In this document: positions 1-5,082 of the stretch, piece by piece
How the letters are laid out: each line of letters begins with the position of its first letter
Numbering within the stretch: position 1 is the first letter of the stretch
Notes under the pieces: generated by a model
What the model saw: only the letters and a program-made list of their open reading frames with translations
Database searches by the model: none
What the model was told of the DNA's origin: nothing
DNA from: Novosphingobium sp.
GTDB lineage: Bacteria > Pseudomonadota > Alphaproteobacteria > Sphingomonadales > Sphingomonadaceae
NCBI GenBank assembly: GCA_020853995.1
Contig: JADYXV010000222.1
Location: 1 to 5,082, forward strand
DNA: 5,082 nucleotides
Direction of reading: 5' to 3'
Program-made: the position numbers and the translations under genes

Positions 1-732
1 GAAATAGGCACCGTAGGAACAGCCGCGCGCGCAGATCGAGCGGAACTGGCAAGGGCCGCGTCCTTCATCAGGCTTTTCCTGCGTCAGATTCGCGGTGCGG
101 CCAATCGTCAGGCAGCGTTCTGGCCAGCGCGCGCGCACGGTTTCGCGCACGTGGGTTTCCACAACGTTCAGCGCCATGGCGGGCTGGAACTTGCCATCAG
201 GCAACTGGGCCAGCCCTTCTGCCTGTCCGGAAACGCCGATGAACTCTTCAACCTTGTCATACCATGGGGCAAGTTCGGCATAGCGGATCGGCCAATCGGT
301 GCCGTGGCCATCGCGCTTGTTTGCGCCGAAATCATAGTCCGACCAGCGATAGGTCTGCCGCCCCCAGGTGAGCGAGCGTCCGCCAAGCTGGTAACTACGG
401 AACCAGTTGAATGCGGTGTCGCCATCCTTGGCGTAGGGGTTTTCAGCATCGTTGACGAAGTGGTTCTGGGTGTATTCGGTGAAATGGCGGTTGAGCATCT
501 GCACCGGGTGCAGTTTGCGATACATTTCCTGATCACCTGCCCCGCGAAACGGCAGGTCCCATGGCGATTTCATTTCGGTTTCATAATCAAGCTGGTGGCG
601 GATTTCGCGCCCACGCTCGATCATCAAAACGGTGAGGCCCGCCTCGGTCAGTTCCTTGGCCGCCCAGCCGCCGGTAATGCCCGATCCGACAACGATTGCG
701 TCAAAATCCATGAGTTGGCTCCGATTGACCAT
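1..732 (-). CDS. GMC-family FAD-dependent dehydrogenase, large subunit (glucoside 3-dehydrogenase-like), 3' end outside window
   Basis: Only the N-terminal 244 residues are present; the frame runs open through base 1, and family members are usually about 550-580 residues. A Rossmann FAD-binding motif VGSGITGG lies at residues 15-22, with the ribose-binding acidic residue E39 in MIERG. The GMC-type stretch GGRSLTWG is at 117-124. A cysteine cluster C228-x5-C234-x3-C238 in GPCQFRSICARGCSYGAYF resembles the segment that holds a 3Fe-4S cluster in FAD glucose dehydrogenases. Members of this group oxidise sugar or glycoside hydroxyls, often at C3, and pass electrons to cytochromes. It has no signal peptide of its own, so it would be co-exported with the Tat-signal subunit encoded just upstream. 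The start at 732 overlaps that gene's stop by one base (TGATG), which suggests translational coupling. An in-frame ATG at 711 has a better Shine-Dalgarno (GGAG, 7-base spacing) and gives the compact start MDFDAIVVGSG, so it is a real alternative. Family is confident; the exact substrate is not. Confidence 0.93.
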   Translation of the reverse strand, partial: MVNRSQLMDFDAIVVGSGITGGWAAKELTEAGLTVLMIERGREIRHQLDYETEMKSPWDLPFRGAGDQEMYRKLHPVQMLNRHFTEYTQNHFVNDAENPYAKDGDTAFNWFRSYQLGGRSLTWGRQTYRWSDYDFGANKRDGHGTDWPIRYAELAPWYDKVEEFIGVSGQAEGLAQLPDGKFQPAMALNVVETHVRETVRARWPERCLTIGRTANLTQEKPDEGRGPCQFRSICARGCSYGAYF

Positions 733-1370
733 CAGCCGAAATCAACTGCAGTCCAGTCACTGGAAAAGGCGCGCGTTTGGGCGGTTACCGGCAGGTCCGG
801 GTCCCAGCGTCCGGGCACGAGTTCAAACCGCAGTTCCTGCGAGGCGCCAACTTCGCTGGTGTAATAGCCCGTCAGGACCAGTGTTTTGATTGTGCGCCAG
901 GGGTGGCCGTCCATTCCTTTGGCATAAGCATCGGCATCAAGCGCGGCGACCAGATCGTGTGGTTTTGCAGCCGCCTGCAAATCACCCCCGGCGCGCCGAT
1001 CAAGTTCAGCCTCAAGCCAATCGGCATGACGCAGCGCACCATCGCTTTTCAGGTGCGGCACTATGCCGGGCGCAAGGGTGGATCGCAGAGCCGCAGGGAT
1101 GGCAGCGTCGCTACCGCCAAGGCCGTGTGCAAGCGCCAGCAGCACGAAATCGCCGGTGCCAACCTCGCCTGCTCCGGGGGTATCGGTGCGCGGCAGGACC
1201 AGATCGCTGACAATGCGCATAAGCTGCCGTTGCCGCTTGGTCGGCGCTTTATCGTTTGGTAGTGTATCTAGAGAAAGAGCCGTTTCGGGAAGCCCGAAAT
1301 ACAGTGCCACAAGCGCCGCTGCACCAAGGAAATCCCTGCGATGCCATTTGTTTACGGCAGGATGTGCCAC
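732..1370 (-). CDS. Gluconate 2-dehydrogenase subunit 3 family protein with Tat signal (small/hitch-hiker subunit of the flavin dehydrogenase)
   Basis: This 212-residue protein begins with a twin-arginine signal: RRDFLGAAAL at residues 11-20 followed by a hydrophobic stretch to about residue 27. The mature part has the family's hallmarks: DLVLPRTDTPGAGEVG around 56-71, and near the C-terminus GYYTSEVGASQELRFELVPG (168-187) followed by RWDPDLP. In this family the small subunit carries the Tat signal, escorts the signal-less FAD subunit to the periplasm and stabilises it; the downstream gene encodes exactly such a subunit. The start is GTG, not ATG: GGGAG at 1377-1381 lies 6 bases upstream and an in-frame TGA lies just beyond, so no longer start is possible. 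Its stop overlaps the start of the dehydrogenase gene by one base. A TTGACA promoter box lies upstream. It is the first gene of the operon visible here; a cytochrome c subunit, common in these complexes, is not in the window. Confidence 0.92.
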   Translation of the reverse strand: MAHPAVNKWHRRDFLGAAALVALYFGLPETALSLDTLPNDKAPTKRQRQLMRIVSDLVLPRTDTPGAGEVGTGDFVLLALAHGLGGSDAAIPAALRSTLAPGIVPHLKSDGALRHADWLEAELDRRAGGDLQAAAKPHDLVAALDADAYAKGMDGHPWRTIKTLVLTGYYTSEVGASQELRFELVPGRWDPDLPVTAQTRAFSSDWTAVDFG

Positions 1371-1376
1371 AACCGT

Positions 1377-1381
1377 CTCCC
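1377..1381 (-). promoter_or_regulatory. Shine-Dalgarno deciding the GTG start of the small-subunit gene
   Basis: On the minus strand GGGAG lies 6 bases before the GTG at 1370-1368. The same frame has a TGA a few codons upstream, so this is the most upstream start available and it places the twin-arginine motif at residues 11-12. Confidence 0.75.
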
Positions 1382-1420
1382 ATCATCGCAGCCGCCTTGG
1401 CGTGGCTCGAATTATTAGAA

Positions 1421-1451
1421 CATATATTCCAGCAAGCACGCCGCCTGTCAA
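1421..1451 (-). promoter_or_regulatory. Candidate sigma70-type promoter for the dehydrogenase operon
   Basis: The minus strand shows a perfect TTGACA (plus-strand 1446-1451). An AT-rich -10 region follows: either AATATA (1423-1428, 17-base spacer, 3/6 match) or TATATG (1421-1426, 19-base spacer, 4/6 match). Transcription would start near 1415, leaving a leader of roughly 45 bases before the GTG at 1370. The -35 box is convincing and the -10 is weak, as expected for a promoter that needs activation or is tightly regulated. Inferred from sequence only. Confidence 0.5.
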
Positions 1452-1464
1452 GAATGGAAATTCT
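1451..1464. promoter_or_regulatory. Inverted repeat AGAAT-N4-ATTCT abutting the -35 box, possible operator
   Basis: The five-base arms are perfectly complementary with a GGAA centre. The repeat touches the upstream edge of the TTGACA box of the minus-strand promoter and lies in the space shared with the divergent transporter gene. A protein bound here could act on either promoter. Short repeats of this kind also occur by chance, so the assignment is tentative. Confidence 0.3.
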
Positions 1465-1477
1465 AGTTAGTGGGCGA

Positions 1478-1497
1478 CGCATGCGACAGATCTGCCG
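1478..1497. promoter_or_regulatory. Tandem palindromes CGCATGCG and CAGATCTG in the divergent control region, possible operator
   Basis: Two perfect 8-base palindromes lie one base apart: CGCATGCG at 1478-1485 and CAGATCTG at 1487-1494. The second extends to an imperfect 14-base palindrome, CGACAGATCTGCCG at 1484-1497, with a single mismatched pair. Just downstream, 1504-1517 (ATTTTAATTGTAAT) is another imperfect AT-rich palindrome matching its own reverse complement at 10 of 14 positions. The cluster is placed between divergent genes next to a TetR gene, so these are reasonable binding-site candidates. I found no second copy of these sequences ahead of the other genes in the window. Confidence 0.3.
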
Positions 1498-1582
1498 ATT
1501 CACATTTTAATTGTAATGATAGTTCTACTTTGATAGCCCTGCCAAAATCCAGCAGCAATGAGGGCCGAATACGGGCCACGGC

Positions 1583-1590
1583 GGGAGAGG
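1583..1590 (+). promoter_or_regulatory. Ribosome-binding site of the MFS gene
   Basis: GGGAGAGG precedes the ATG at 1595; the GGGAG core is 7 bases from the start codon. This fixes the transporter start at MRFLTDFYKA. Confidence 0.75.
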
Positions 1591-1594
1591 CTGA

Positions 1595-2809
1595 ATGCGA
1601 TTCTTGACTGATTTTTACAAGGCTTTGACCCTGAAGCCACAAGGCTTCACCATTGTGGTGGCAGGGTTTCTCCCGGTTTTTGCGATCATTGCGATGTTCC
1701 CGGTGGTCGCCTCGATCATCGAGCACTTCAAAGACATTCCTGACGCGGCCATCAGAGTGCCGGCCATGGTCACCGCGCCTGGCTATGCAATTGCCCTGCT
1801 CGCTCCGTTTGCGGGACTTGCGGTTGACCGTTTTGGCAGGCGCTTACTGCTGCTGATTTCGACAGTCTTCTATGGCATTGTCGGGACGATGCCGTTTTTC
1901 CTTGAAAACCTTGACGCCATCTTTGCCAGCCGGATTCTGCTGGGCGTATGCGAAGCGGGCATCCTGACCATCGTCAACACGCTGATCGCCGATTACTGGG
2001 ACGATAAGGGGCGGCGCAACTGGCTGATGCTGCAAGGGGTTATCGGCCCGTTCTTTCAGCCTGCCGTGTTCATTCTGGTGGCTGCGGTGGCTTCGGTGCG
2101 CTGGAATGGCGGCTTTCTGGTTTACCTGATCGCGCTGCCAGTGTTCATTTCGATGTATTTCTTCCTGTTTGAACCGAAGAAGCCTGAAGCCGACAGTGAA
2201 GCTGCTGCACTGGCCAGCAATGCCGCAGCCGCAGGGCAGCCCTTCCCGACCGGCACCGCCGTGCTGGTGGGCGGGATGACGCTGTTTGCCTCGATCCTGT
2301 ACTATGTGTTCATCGTGAACGGCAGCATCGCCTGGCGCGAGATCGGGGTGACCAACCCGATGGACGTGAGCAAGGCCACATCCATCCCTGCGTTTTTCAT
2401 CGTGGTGGGATCGCTGATCTTTCGGGCGGTGTCGCGCTATTCCAATGCCATCCAGATTGCCGTTTTCCTTGGGCTTCTTGGCATAGGCCTCGCCGGGGTT
2501 GGCAGGGCCTCATCAGTGCTTGAAATGCAATTTGCGCTGGCGTTCCAGCAGGCAGGCGCGGGGATGGCTGTGCCTGCCCTGATCGCATGGGCGCAAGGCA
2601 AGTTCTCTTACGAACATCGTGGGCGCGGCATGGGGGTGTGGACCAGCATGTTCTTTCTGGGTCAGGCGCTATCGCCGATCGTGGTGGGCAATATCGCCAA
2701 GGCATCTGGCGGAATGCAGGGCGCCTTCCTGATTACCGGGATGATTGGTCTGGGAGCGGCGGCCATTCTCGTGGTGCTATCGCGCACCGCAGGCGCGCGC
2801 GGGATCTGA
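1595..2809 (+). CDS. Major facilitator superfamily (MFS) transporter, probable glycoside or 3-keto-glycoside importer
   Basis: This 404-residue protein has the length and hydrophobic pattern of a 12-helix MFS carrier in the inner membrane. The loop between helices 2 and 3 carries the classic motif A, GLAVDRFGRR at residues 74-83. Helix 4 begins with R113 in SRILLGVCEAG, a normal proton-coupling position. A hydrophilic, alanine-rich central loop (about 191-220, including FEPKKPEADSEAAA) separates the two six-helix halves. In the second half the motif-A equivalent is degenerate (VSRYSNAIQ, about 279-287). The start at 1595 is supported by GGGAGAGG immediately upstream. It is divergent from the dehydrogenase operon and sits 65 bases ahead of the TetR gene. 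Family membership is clear. Substrate and direction cannot be read from sequence; context suggests import of a periplasmically oxidised glycoside, but efflux of a toxic aglycone is possible given the adjacent TetR regulator. Confidence 0.93.
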   Translation: MRFLTDFYKALTLKPQGFTIVVAGFLPVFAIIAMFPVVASIIEHFKDIPDAAIRVPAMVTAPGYAIALLAPFAGLAVDRFGRRLLLLISTVFYGIVGTMPFFLENLDAIFASRILLGVCEAGILTIVNTLIADYWDDKGRRNWLMLQGVIGPFFQPAVFILVAAVASVRWNGGFLVYLIALPVFISMYFFLFEPKKPEADSEAAALASNAAAAGQPFPTGTAVLVGGMTLFASILYYVFIVNGSIAWREIGVTNPMDVSKATSIPAFFIVVGSLIFRAVSRYSNAIQIAVFLGLLGIGLAGVGRASSVLEMQFALAFQQAGAGMAVPALIAWAQGKFSYEHRGRGMGVWTSMFFLGQALSPIVVGNIAKASGGMQGAFLITGMIGLGAAAILVVLSRTAGARGI

Positions 2810-2874
2810 CTTGGCGCATTTTGCAGGACAAGGCGCTTGCCACATCGCTATAGATGGTTTGGACATAACCCACG
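2810..2874 (+). promoter_or_regulatory. MFS-TetR intergenic gap with a weak candidate promoter for the regulator
   Basis: The gap contains AGGACA (2825-2830) and TATAGA (2849-2854) separated by 18 bases, each matching the sigma70 consensus at 4 of 6 positions. A start near 2861 would leave only about 14 bases before the ATG at 2875, but a normal leader before the alternative ATG at 2926. A small GGTT-N7-AACC repeat at 2856-2870 overlaps the predicted transcription start and could be an autoregulatory site. There is no terminator-like hairpin with a T-run after the transporter, so read-through into the regulator is also possible. Confidence 0.25.
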
Positions 2875-3597
2875 ATGGCTGCTCGTCACTGGGCACCAAC
2901 CTTAGTTTCCACGGACGACCTCTTAATGCCAAAGACTGCTCAGAAGAAATTACCGCCACAGCTATCGGTTGAAACCGTAAGCCGGATGCCGCAGCAAGGC
3001 CGCAGCAAGGCCTCGCTGGAGCGTATGCTTTCATCCGCGCGCCAGCTGATGGAAGAGCGTAGCAGCGAGGAGTTTACGCTGATCGAGGTCAGCACGCGGG
3101 GCAATGTTTCAATCGGGTCAATTTACCTGCGGTTCGAAAGCAAAGAAAATCTTGTTCGGGCGGTCATTGCAAAGACGATGGAAGAATTGCGTACCGCTGA
3201 AGATGCGATGCTCGCCCAGCTTGTCAAAGAATGCCCTACGCTTGACGATTTTGTACCTGCTTTCGTCAATAGCTATGCCGCAATGTTGACCGAGTACGCC
3301 TCGATCTTGCGCATCGCCATGATGCGCGCTGAACATGACCCACAGGTTGCGGAACCGGGCAGGACAGCCGCGCTGACCGTTGCACGAAAATCGTGTGATG
3401 CCATGTTGTCCTACTGCGAAATGACGACTGCGGCAGACCGCGACGTGCGCGCCAATAACGCGTATCTCGTGATCTTTTCCACGCTGGCGCGCCAGCTCAG
3501 CCTCGGCTCAACCCGCGAATCCGTGACCAAACAAGATTGGTCAACGCTCAAGCATGGGCTTGGGAAGATGTGTACGGCCTATCTGAAGGCGGATTGA
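2875..3597 (+). CDS. TetR/AcrR-family transcriptional regulator
   Basis: The 240-residue frame has a TetR-type N-terminal helix-turn-helix. Residues about 47-66 (ASLERMLSSARQLMEERSSE) form the first helix, and residues 68-92 form the DNA-contact region, with TLIEVSTRGNVSIGSIYLRF and then ESKENLV matching the usual family pattern of a recognition helix followed by Y-x-x-F-x-x-K-E-x-L. The remainder is a divergent, mostly helical ligand-binding and dimerisation domain. The first 40 or so residues look like a non-domain extension. ATG codons at 2926 (223 residues, MPKTAQKK) and 2986 are alternative starts, and none has a strong Shine-Dalgarno, so the start is uncertain. It follows the transporter on the same strand and is convergent with the TIM-barrel gene. 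It probably represses the transporter and/or the enzyme operons and responds to a glycoside or aglycone; the targets are inferred from position only. Confidence 0.88.
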   Translation: MAARHWAPTLVSTDDLLMPKTAQKKLPPQLSVETVSRMPQQGRSKASLERMLSSARQLMEERSSEEFTLIEVSTRGNVSIGSIYLRFESKENLVRAVIAKTMEELRTAEDAMLAQLVKECPTLDDFVPAFVNSYAAMLTEYASILRIAMMRAEHDPQVAEPGRTAALTVARKSCDAMLSYCEMTTAADRDVRANNAYLVIFSTLARQLSLGSTRESVTKQDWSTLKHGLGKMCTAYLKAD

Positions 3598-3607
3598 CAG
3601 CCGTTGT

Positions 3608-3653
3608 TTGGCCGCTGCCGCAGGCGAAGCAATTTCACCTGCGGCAGCGCCAA
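3608..3653. terminator. Strong hairpin between convergent genes, probable bidirectional terminator
   Basis: Arms CGCTGCCGCAGG (3613-3624) and CCTGCGGCAGCG (3638-3649) pair perfectly over 12 bases. Past one mismatch, GAA/TTC adds 3 inner pairs around a 5-base loop. Outside, TTGG/CCAA (3608-3611 with 3650-3653) can add 4 more pairs if C3612 is bulged. It fills most of the 57-base gap between the regulator stop and the TIM-barrel stop and ends just before the latter. Neither strand has a clear T-run after the stem, so it may work through stalling, RNA protection or Rho-assisted termination rather than as a textbook intrinsic terminator. Confidence 0.65.
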
Positions 3654-3654
3654 T

Positions 3655-4650
3655 TCAAGCAGCCAAAATTTTGCGGCACATCGCCTGATGACGCTCGACC
3701 TGCAAGAAAGCATCGCGCGTATCGTAGGCGTGGCCTTCCCATTCCGAAACAATGGTGCCAGTGAACCCGCCATCACGGAACAGCGGCAGGATGGTGGCAT
3801 AGTCGATGGCTTCTTCGACCAGATCCTCGCTCACGCCATAGAACTTGCCGTGGATGTGGATGGTGCGGTCAACCAATTGCGCCCAGCTTTTCGGATCTTC
3901 GTTTGAAAGGATGAAGAAGGCAAGGCACGCGGCCTGGATGTGCAAAGGGCTATGACCATTGGCAAGGCCCCATTCGCGCAGACGCCCCGCTTTCTCATGA
4001 CTCATGCCGCCCTCAAGCCAAACCTCCTTCAGCTTATCAAGCAAGCTTTCAGAAGCGCCAGTGCGGCGTGCGGCATCGAGCATTGATTCCGGGATGCGGC
4101 TGGCGGTGCCGCCAAAGTCCGGGATCCAGCCCAGCACCGGCGTATTCAGCTTGTCATACATTTCGGCATAGGCCTGCACCGCCGGGTGCCCGGCCCACAT
4201 CGGCGCGTGGACTTCTACGCCCATGCGAATGCCCAACTCTTCGGCATAGGGCGCGATTTCGGGCAGGAGGTGGACGGGCAGCGCGAACTGATAGCGCACC
4301 AGCGAAAAGTCCATCTTCTTGGCCGAGCGCAGCTGCCGCTTGTGATATTCGACCAGCGAAGCATCATCGATCGGCTGCTGGCCGGGCTTCAGAAACCGAT
4401 CGGAATTGATCGCGCACGACACCGGGTTCAGGCCCAGTTCGGCGACCATATCCTTGAACTTTGCCGCGAAGTCATCCGAGACATCGGGGAACTCCTTGAA
4501 ATTCTGGAAGCCGATGATCTCGATGTTCGGTCCCAATCCGCGGCGGGCGACTTCAGCCAGAAGCGTGGGCAGTTCGAACTGGCGGGTGAGCCATTCGTTG
4601 GTGAAGGAATAGAGGGTGACGCCCATCTGCGGGCCGGTGGCAGTTGCCAT
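3655..4650 (-). CDS. Sugar phosphate isomerase/epimerase-like TIM-barrel protein, probable large subunit of a C-glycoside deglycosidase (3-keto-glycoside lyase)
   Basis: This 331-residue protein fits the xylose isomerase-like TIM barrel (AP endonuclease 2 superfamily). The N-terminal strand is MGVTLYSF (9-16). Candidate metal ligands sit at barrel strand ends: E146 and H148 in GVEVHAPMW, D178 in WIPDFGG, H265/H267 in IHIHGKFYG, and E303 in SEWEGH. No signal peptide is seen, so it is cytoplasmic. The start at 4650 has AAGGA about 9 bases upstream; an ATG at 4626 is a less likely alternative. The DUF6379-like gene ends 24 bases upstream on the same strand. That pairing matches known C-glycoside deglycosidases (DgpB/DgpC, CarB/CarC), in which a Mn-binding TIM-barrel subunit deprotonates a 3-oxo-C-glycoside and eliminates the aglycone. 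Related barrels also cleave 3-keto O-glycosides or isomerise sugars, so the fold is confident, the lyase role is likely, and the substrate is unknown. Confidence 0.88.
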   Translation of the reverse strand: MATATGPQMGVTLYSFTNEWLTRQFELPTLLAEVARRGLGPNIEIIGFQNFKEFPDVSDDFAAKFKDMVAELGLNPVSCAINSDRFLKPGQQPIDDASLVEYHKRQLRSAKKMDFSLVRYQFALPVHLLPEIAPYAEELGIRMGVEVHAPMWAGHPAVQAYAEMYDKLNTPVLGWIPDFGGTASRIPESMLDAARRTGASESLLDKLKEVWLEGGMSHEKAGRLREWGLANGHSPLHIQAACLAFFILSNEDPKSWAQLVDRTIHIHGKFYGVSEDLVEEAIDYATILPLFRDGGFTGTIVSEWEGHAYDTRDAFLQVERHQAMCRKILAA

Positions 4651-4674
4651 GACTGAGGTTCCTTATGATGCCGG

Positions 4675-5055
4675 TCAGGCGACGCGCAGGGTTGAGGTTT
4701 GCGGGTTGGTGCGAGTCATGCCAGGAATGTAGGGCGGGCTGACATTGATGGTCAGCGACACCTCATGTTCGCTTCCTGCAGGTGTAGTGTGGTTTGGCAA
4801 GACCAAGAACGCGCTGTCGCGCACAAACCAGAATGTATCGACCCGCTCCCCCTGTTCAGACAGCGGCCATGACATGCCATCATATTCCACACGCGCATCG
4901 GAAAGGTCCACAGCCTGCCCATCAATGGCGACGGCTGCGACCACCACCGTTGAAAAGGGCAGCGAGCGATACCACGGCAGGCGCATGGCAACGCGCAGGC
5001 CACCGGGTGTTGCGGCAAGACCTTCCTCGCCGATAATGCGTTCAACTGGCAACAT
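4675..5055 (-). CDS. DUF6379-like protein, probable small (beta) subunit of a C-glycoside deglycosidase
   Basis: The 126-residue product is a small soluble protein rich in predicted beta strands, with no signal peptide or membrane segment. The N-terminal MLPVERIIGEEGL, followed by RVAMRLPWYRSLPFS (21-35), resembles the conserved R-L-P-Y/W-Y-R-x-L-P-x-S segment I recall from DgpC/CarC-type subunits, which pack against the TIM-barrel subunit. Further recognisable stretches are IDGQAVD (44-50) and the C-terminal PPYIPGMTRTNP (107-118). An ATG at 5073 would add six residues, but the one at 5055 has GGGAG 6 bases upstream (5062-5066) and gives the family-like N-terminus, so I chose it. It is first in a two-gene operon with the TIM-barrel gene (24-base gap); its promoter lies beyond the right edge. 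The assignment is from memory of the family plus gene context. Alone, the protein is too short and variable to be certain. Confidence 0.78.
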   Translation of the reverse strand: MLPVERIIGEEGLAATPGGLRVAMRLPWYRSLPFSTVVVAAVAIDGQAVDLSDARVEYDGMSWPLSEQGERVDTFWFVRDSAFLVLPNHTTPAGSEHEVSLTINVSPPYIPGMTRTNPQTSTLRVA

Positions 5056-5061
5056 TTCGCT

Positions 5062-5066
5062 CTCCC
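5062..5066 (-). promoter_or_regulatory. Shine-Dalgarno deciding the start of the DUF6379-like gene
   Basis: GGGAG on the minus strand lies 6 bases before the ATG at 5055-5053 and inside the longer reading frame that would begin at 5073. This favours the shorter start. Only 9 bases upstream of 5073 are visible, so the alternative cannot be judged fully. Confidence 0.6.
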
Positions 5067-5082
5067 AAAGCATATTAGAAGA

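Larger units (their letters stand above)
1371..1594. promoter_or_regulatory. Divergent intergenic control region (small subunit / MFS transporter)
   Basis: This 224-base gap separates two divergently transcribed units and is visibly richer in A and T than the flanking genes. It holds the minus-strand TTGACA promoter, the inverted repeats described separately, and a strong Shine-Dalgarno (GGGAGAGG, 1583-1590) placed 4-7 bases before the transporter start. I could not find a convincing -35/-10 pair for the transporter; the AT-rich stretch 1501-1535 is the likeliest place. Shared control of oxidation and transport from this region is inference. Confidence 0.6.

Noticed and set aside
151..864. 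A 237-codon open frame on the plus strand
   Set aside because: It lies antisense to the GMC dehydrogenase and the small subunit, both of which have clear family motifs. Its translation shows no recognisable domain, and long antisense frames are common at this GC content.
777..1262. A 161-codon open frame on the plus strand
   Set aside because: It is antisense to the Tat-signal small subunit, which is well supported by motifs and a ribosome-binding site.
2397..2705. A 102-codon open frame on the minus strand
   Set aside because: It is antisense to the MFS transporter and its product is low-complexity, rich in proline, arginine and cysteine, with no membrane or enzyme motif.
2811..2842. Possible terminator stem after the transporter (TTGGCGC ... 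GCGCTTGCCA)
   Set aside because: The arms pair only with gaps, the stem is short and no T-run follows.
1595..3597. MFS plus TetR read as a simple drug-efflux pair
   Set aside because: The arrangement resembles efflux modules, but divergence from a glycoside dehydrogenase-type operon and proximity to a lyase operon make a catabolic carrier more likely. Efflux is kept only as an alternative.
4186..4656. A 156-codon open frame on the plus strand
   Set aside because: It is the reverse-strand shadow of the TIM-barrel gene; no domain is recognised in it.

Overview
The window looks like a catabolic locus from an alphaproteobacterium, most likely a sphingomonad. That placement rests on the moderately high GC content, the style of the proteins and a Tat-dependent flavin dehydrogenase; no rRNA or marker gene confirms it. 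Six protein-coding genes fill nearly all of it, one of them cut by the left edge. I see no tRNA, rRNA, CRISPR array or mobile element.

Left block (1-1370, minus strand): a two-gene operon encodes a Tat-signal 'gluconate 2-dehydrogenase subunit 3'-type small subunit (732-1370, GTG start), followed with a one-base TGATG overlap by a GMC-type FAD dehydrogenase (from 732 down past the left edge). This pair is the architecture of flavin/cytochrome-linked glucoside 3-dehydrogenases, which oxidise the C3 hydroxyl of glycosides in the periplasm. Middle block (1371-3597): a 224-bp divergent control region with a TTGACA promoter box and several palindromes separates that operon from an MFS transporter (1595-2809), followed by a TetR-type regulator (2875-3597). 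Right block (3655-5055, minus strand): a second operon encodes a small DUF6379-like protein, then a xylose-isomerase-like TIM-barrel protein. A 12-bp perfect hairpin sits between the convergent ends of the regulator and the TIM-barrel gene.

The small DUF6379-like protein next to the TIM-barrel protein is the signature of the two-subunit C-glycoside deglycosidases (DgpB/DgpC and CarB/CarC types), which cleave 3-oxo-C-glycosides by metal-assisted elimination. Together with a 3-hydroxyl-oxidising dehydrogenase, a transporter and a regulator, the locus reads as a compartmentalised pathway for plant C-glycosides or related glycosides: periplasmic C3 oxidation with electrons passed to the respiratory chain, import of the 3-keto glycoside by the MFS carrier, and cytoplasmic C-C (or C-O) cleavage releasing the aglycone. 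The family assignments are recognised from sequence features. The assembled pathway and its substrate are inference.
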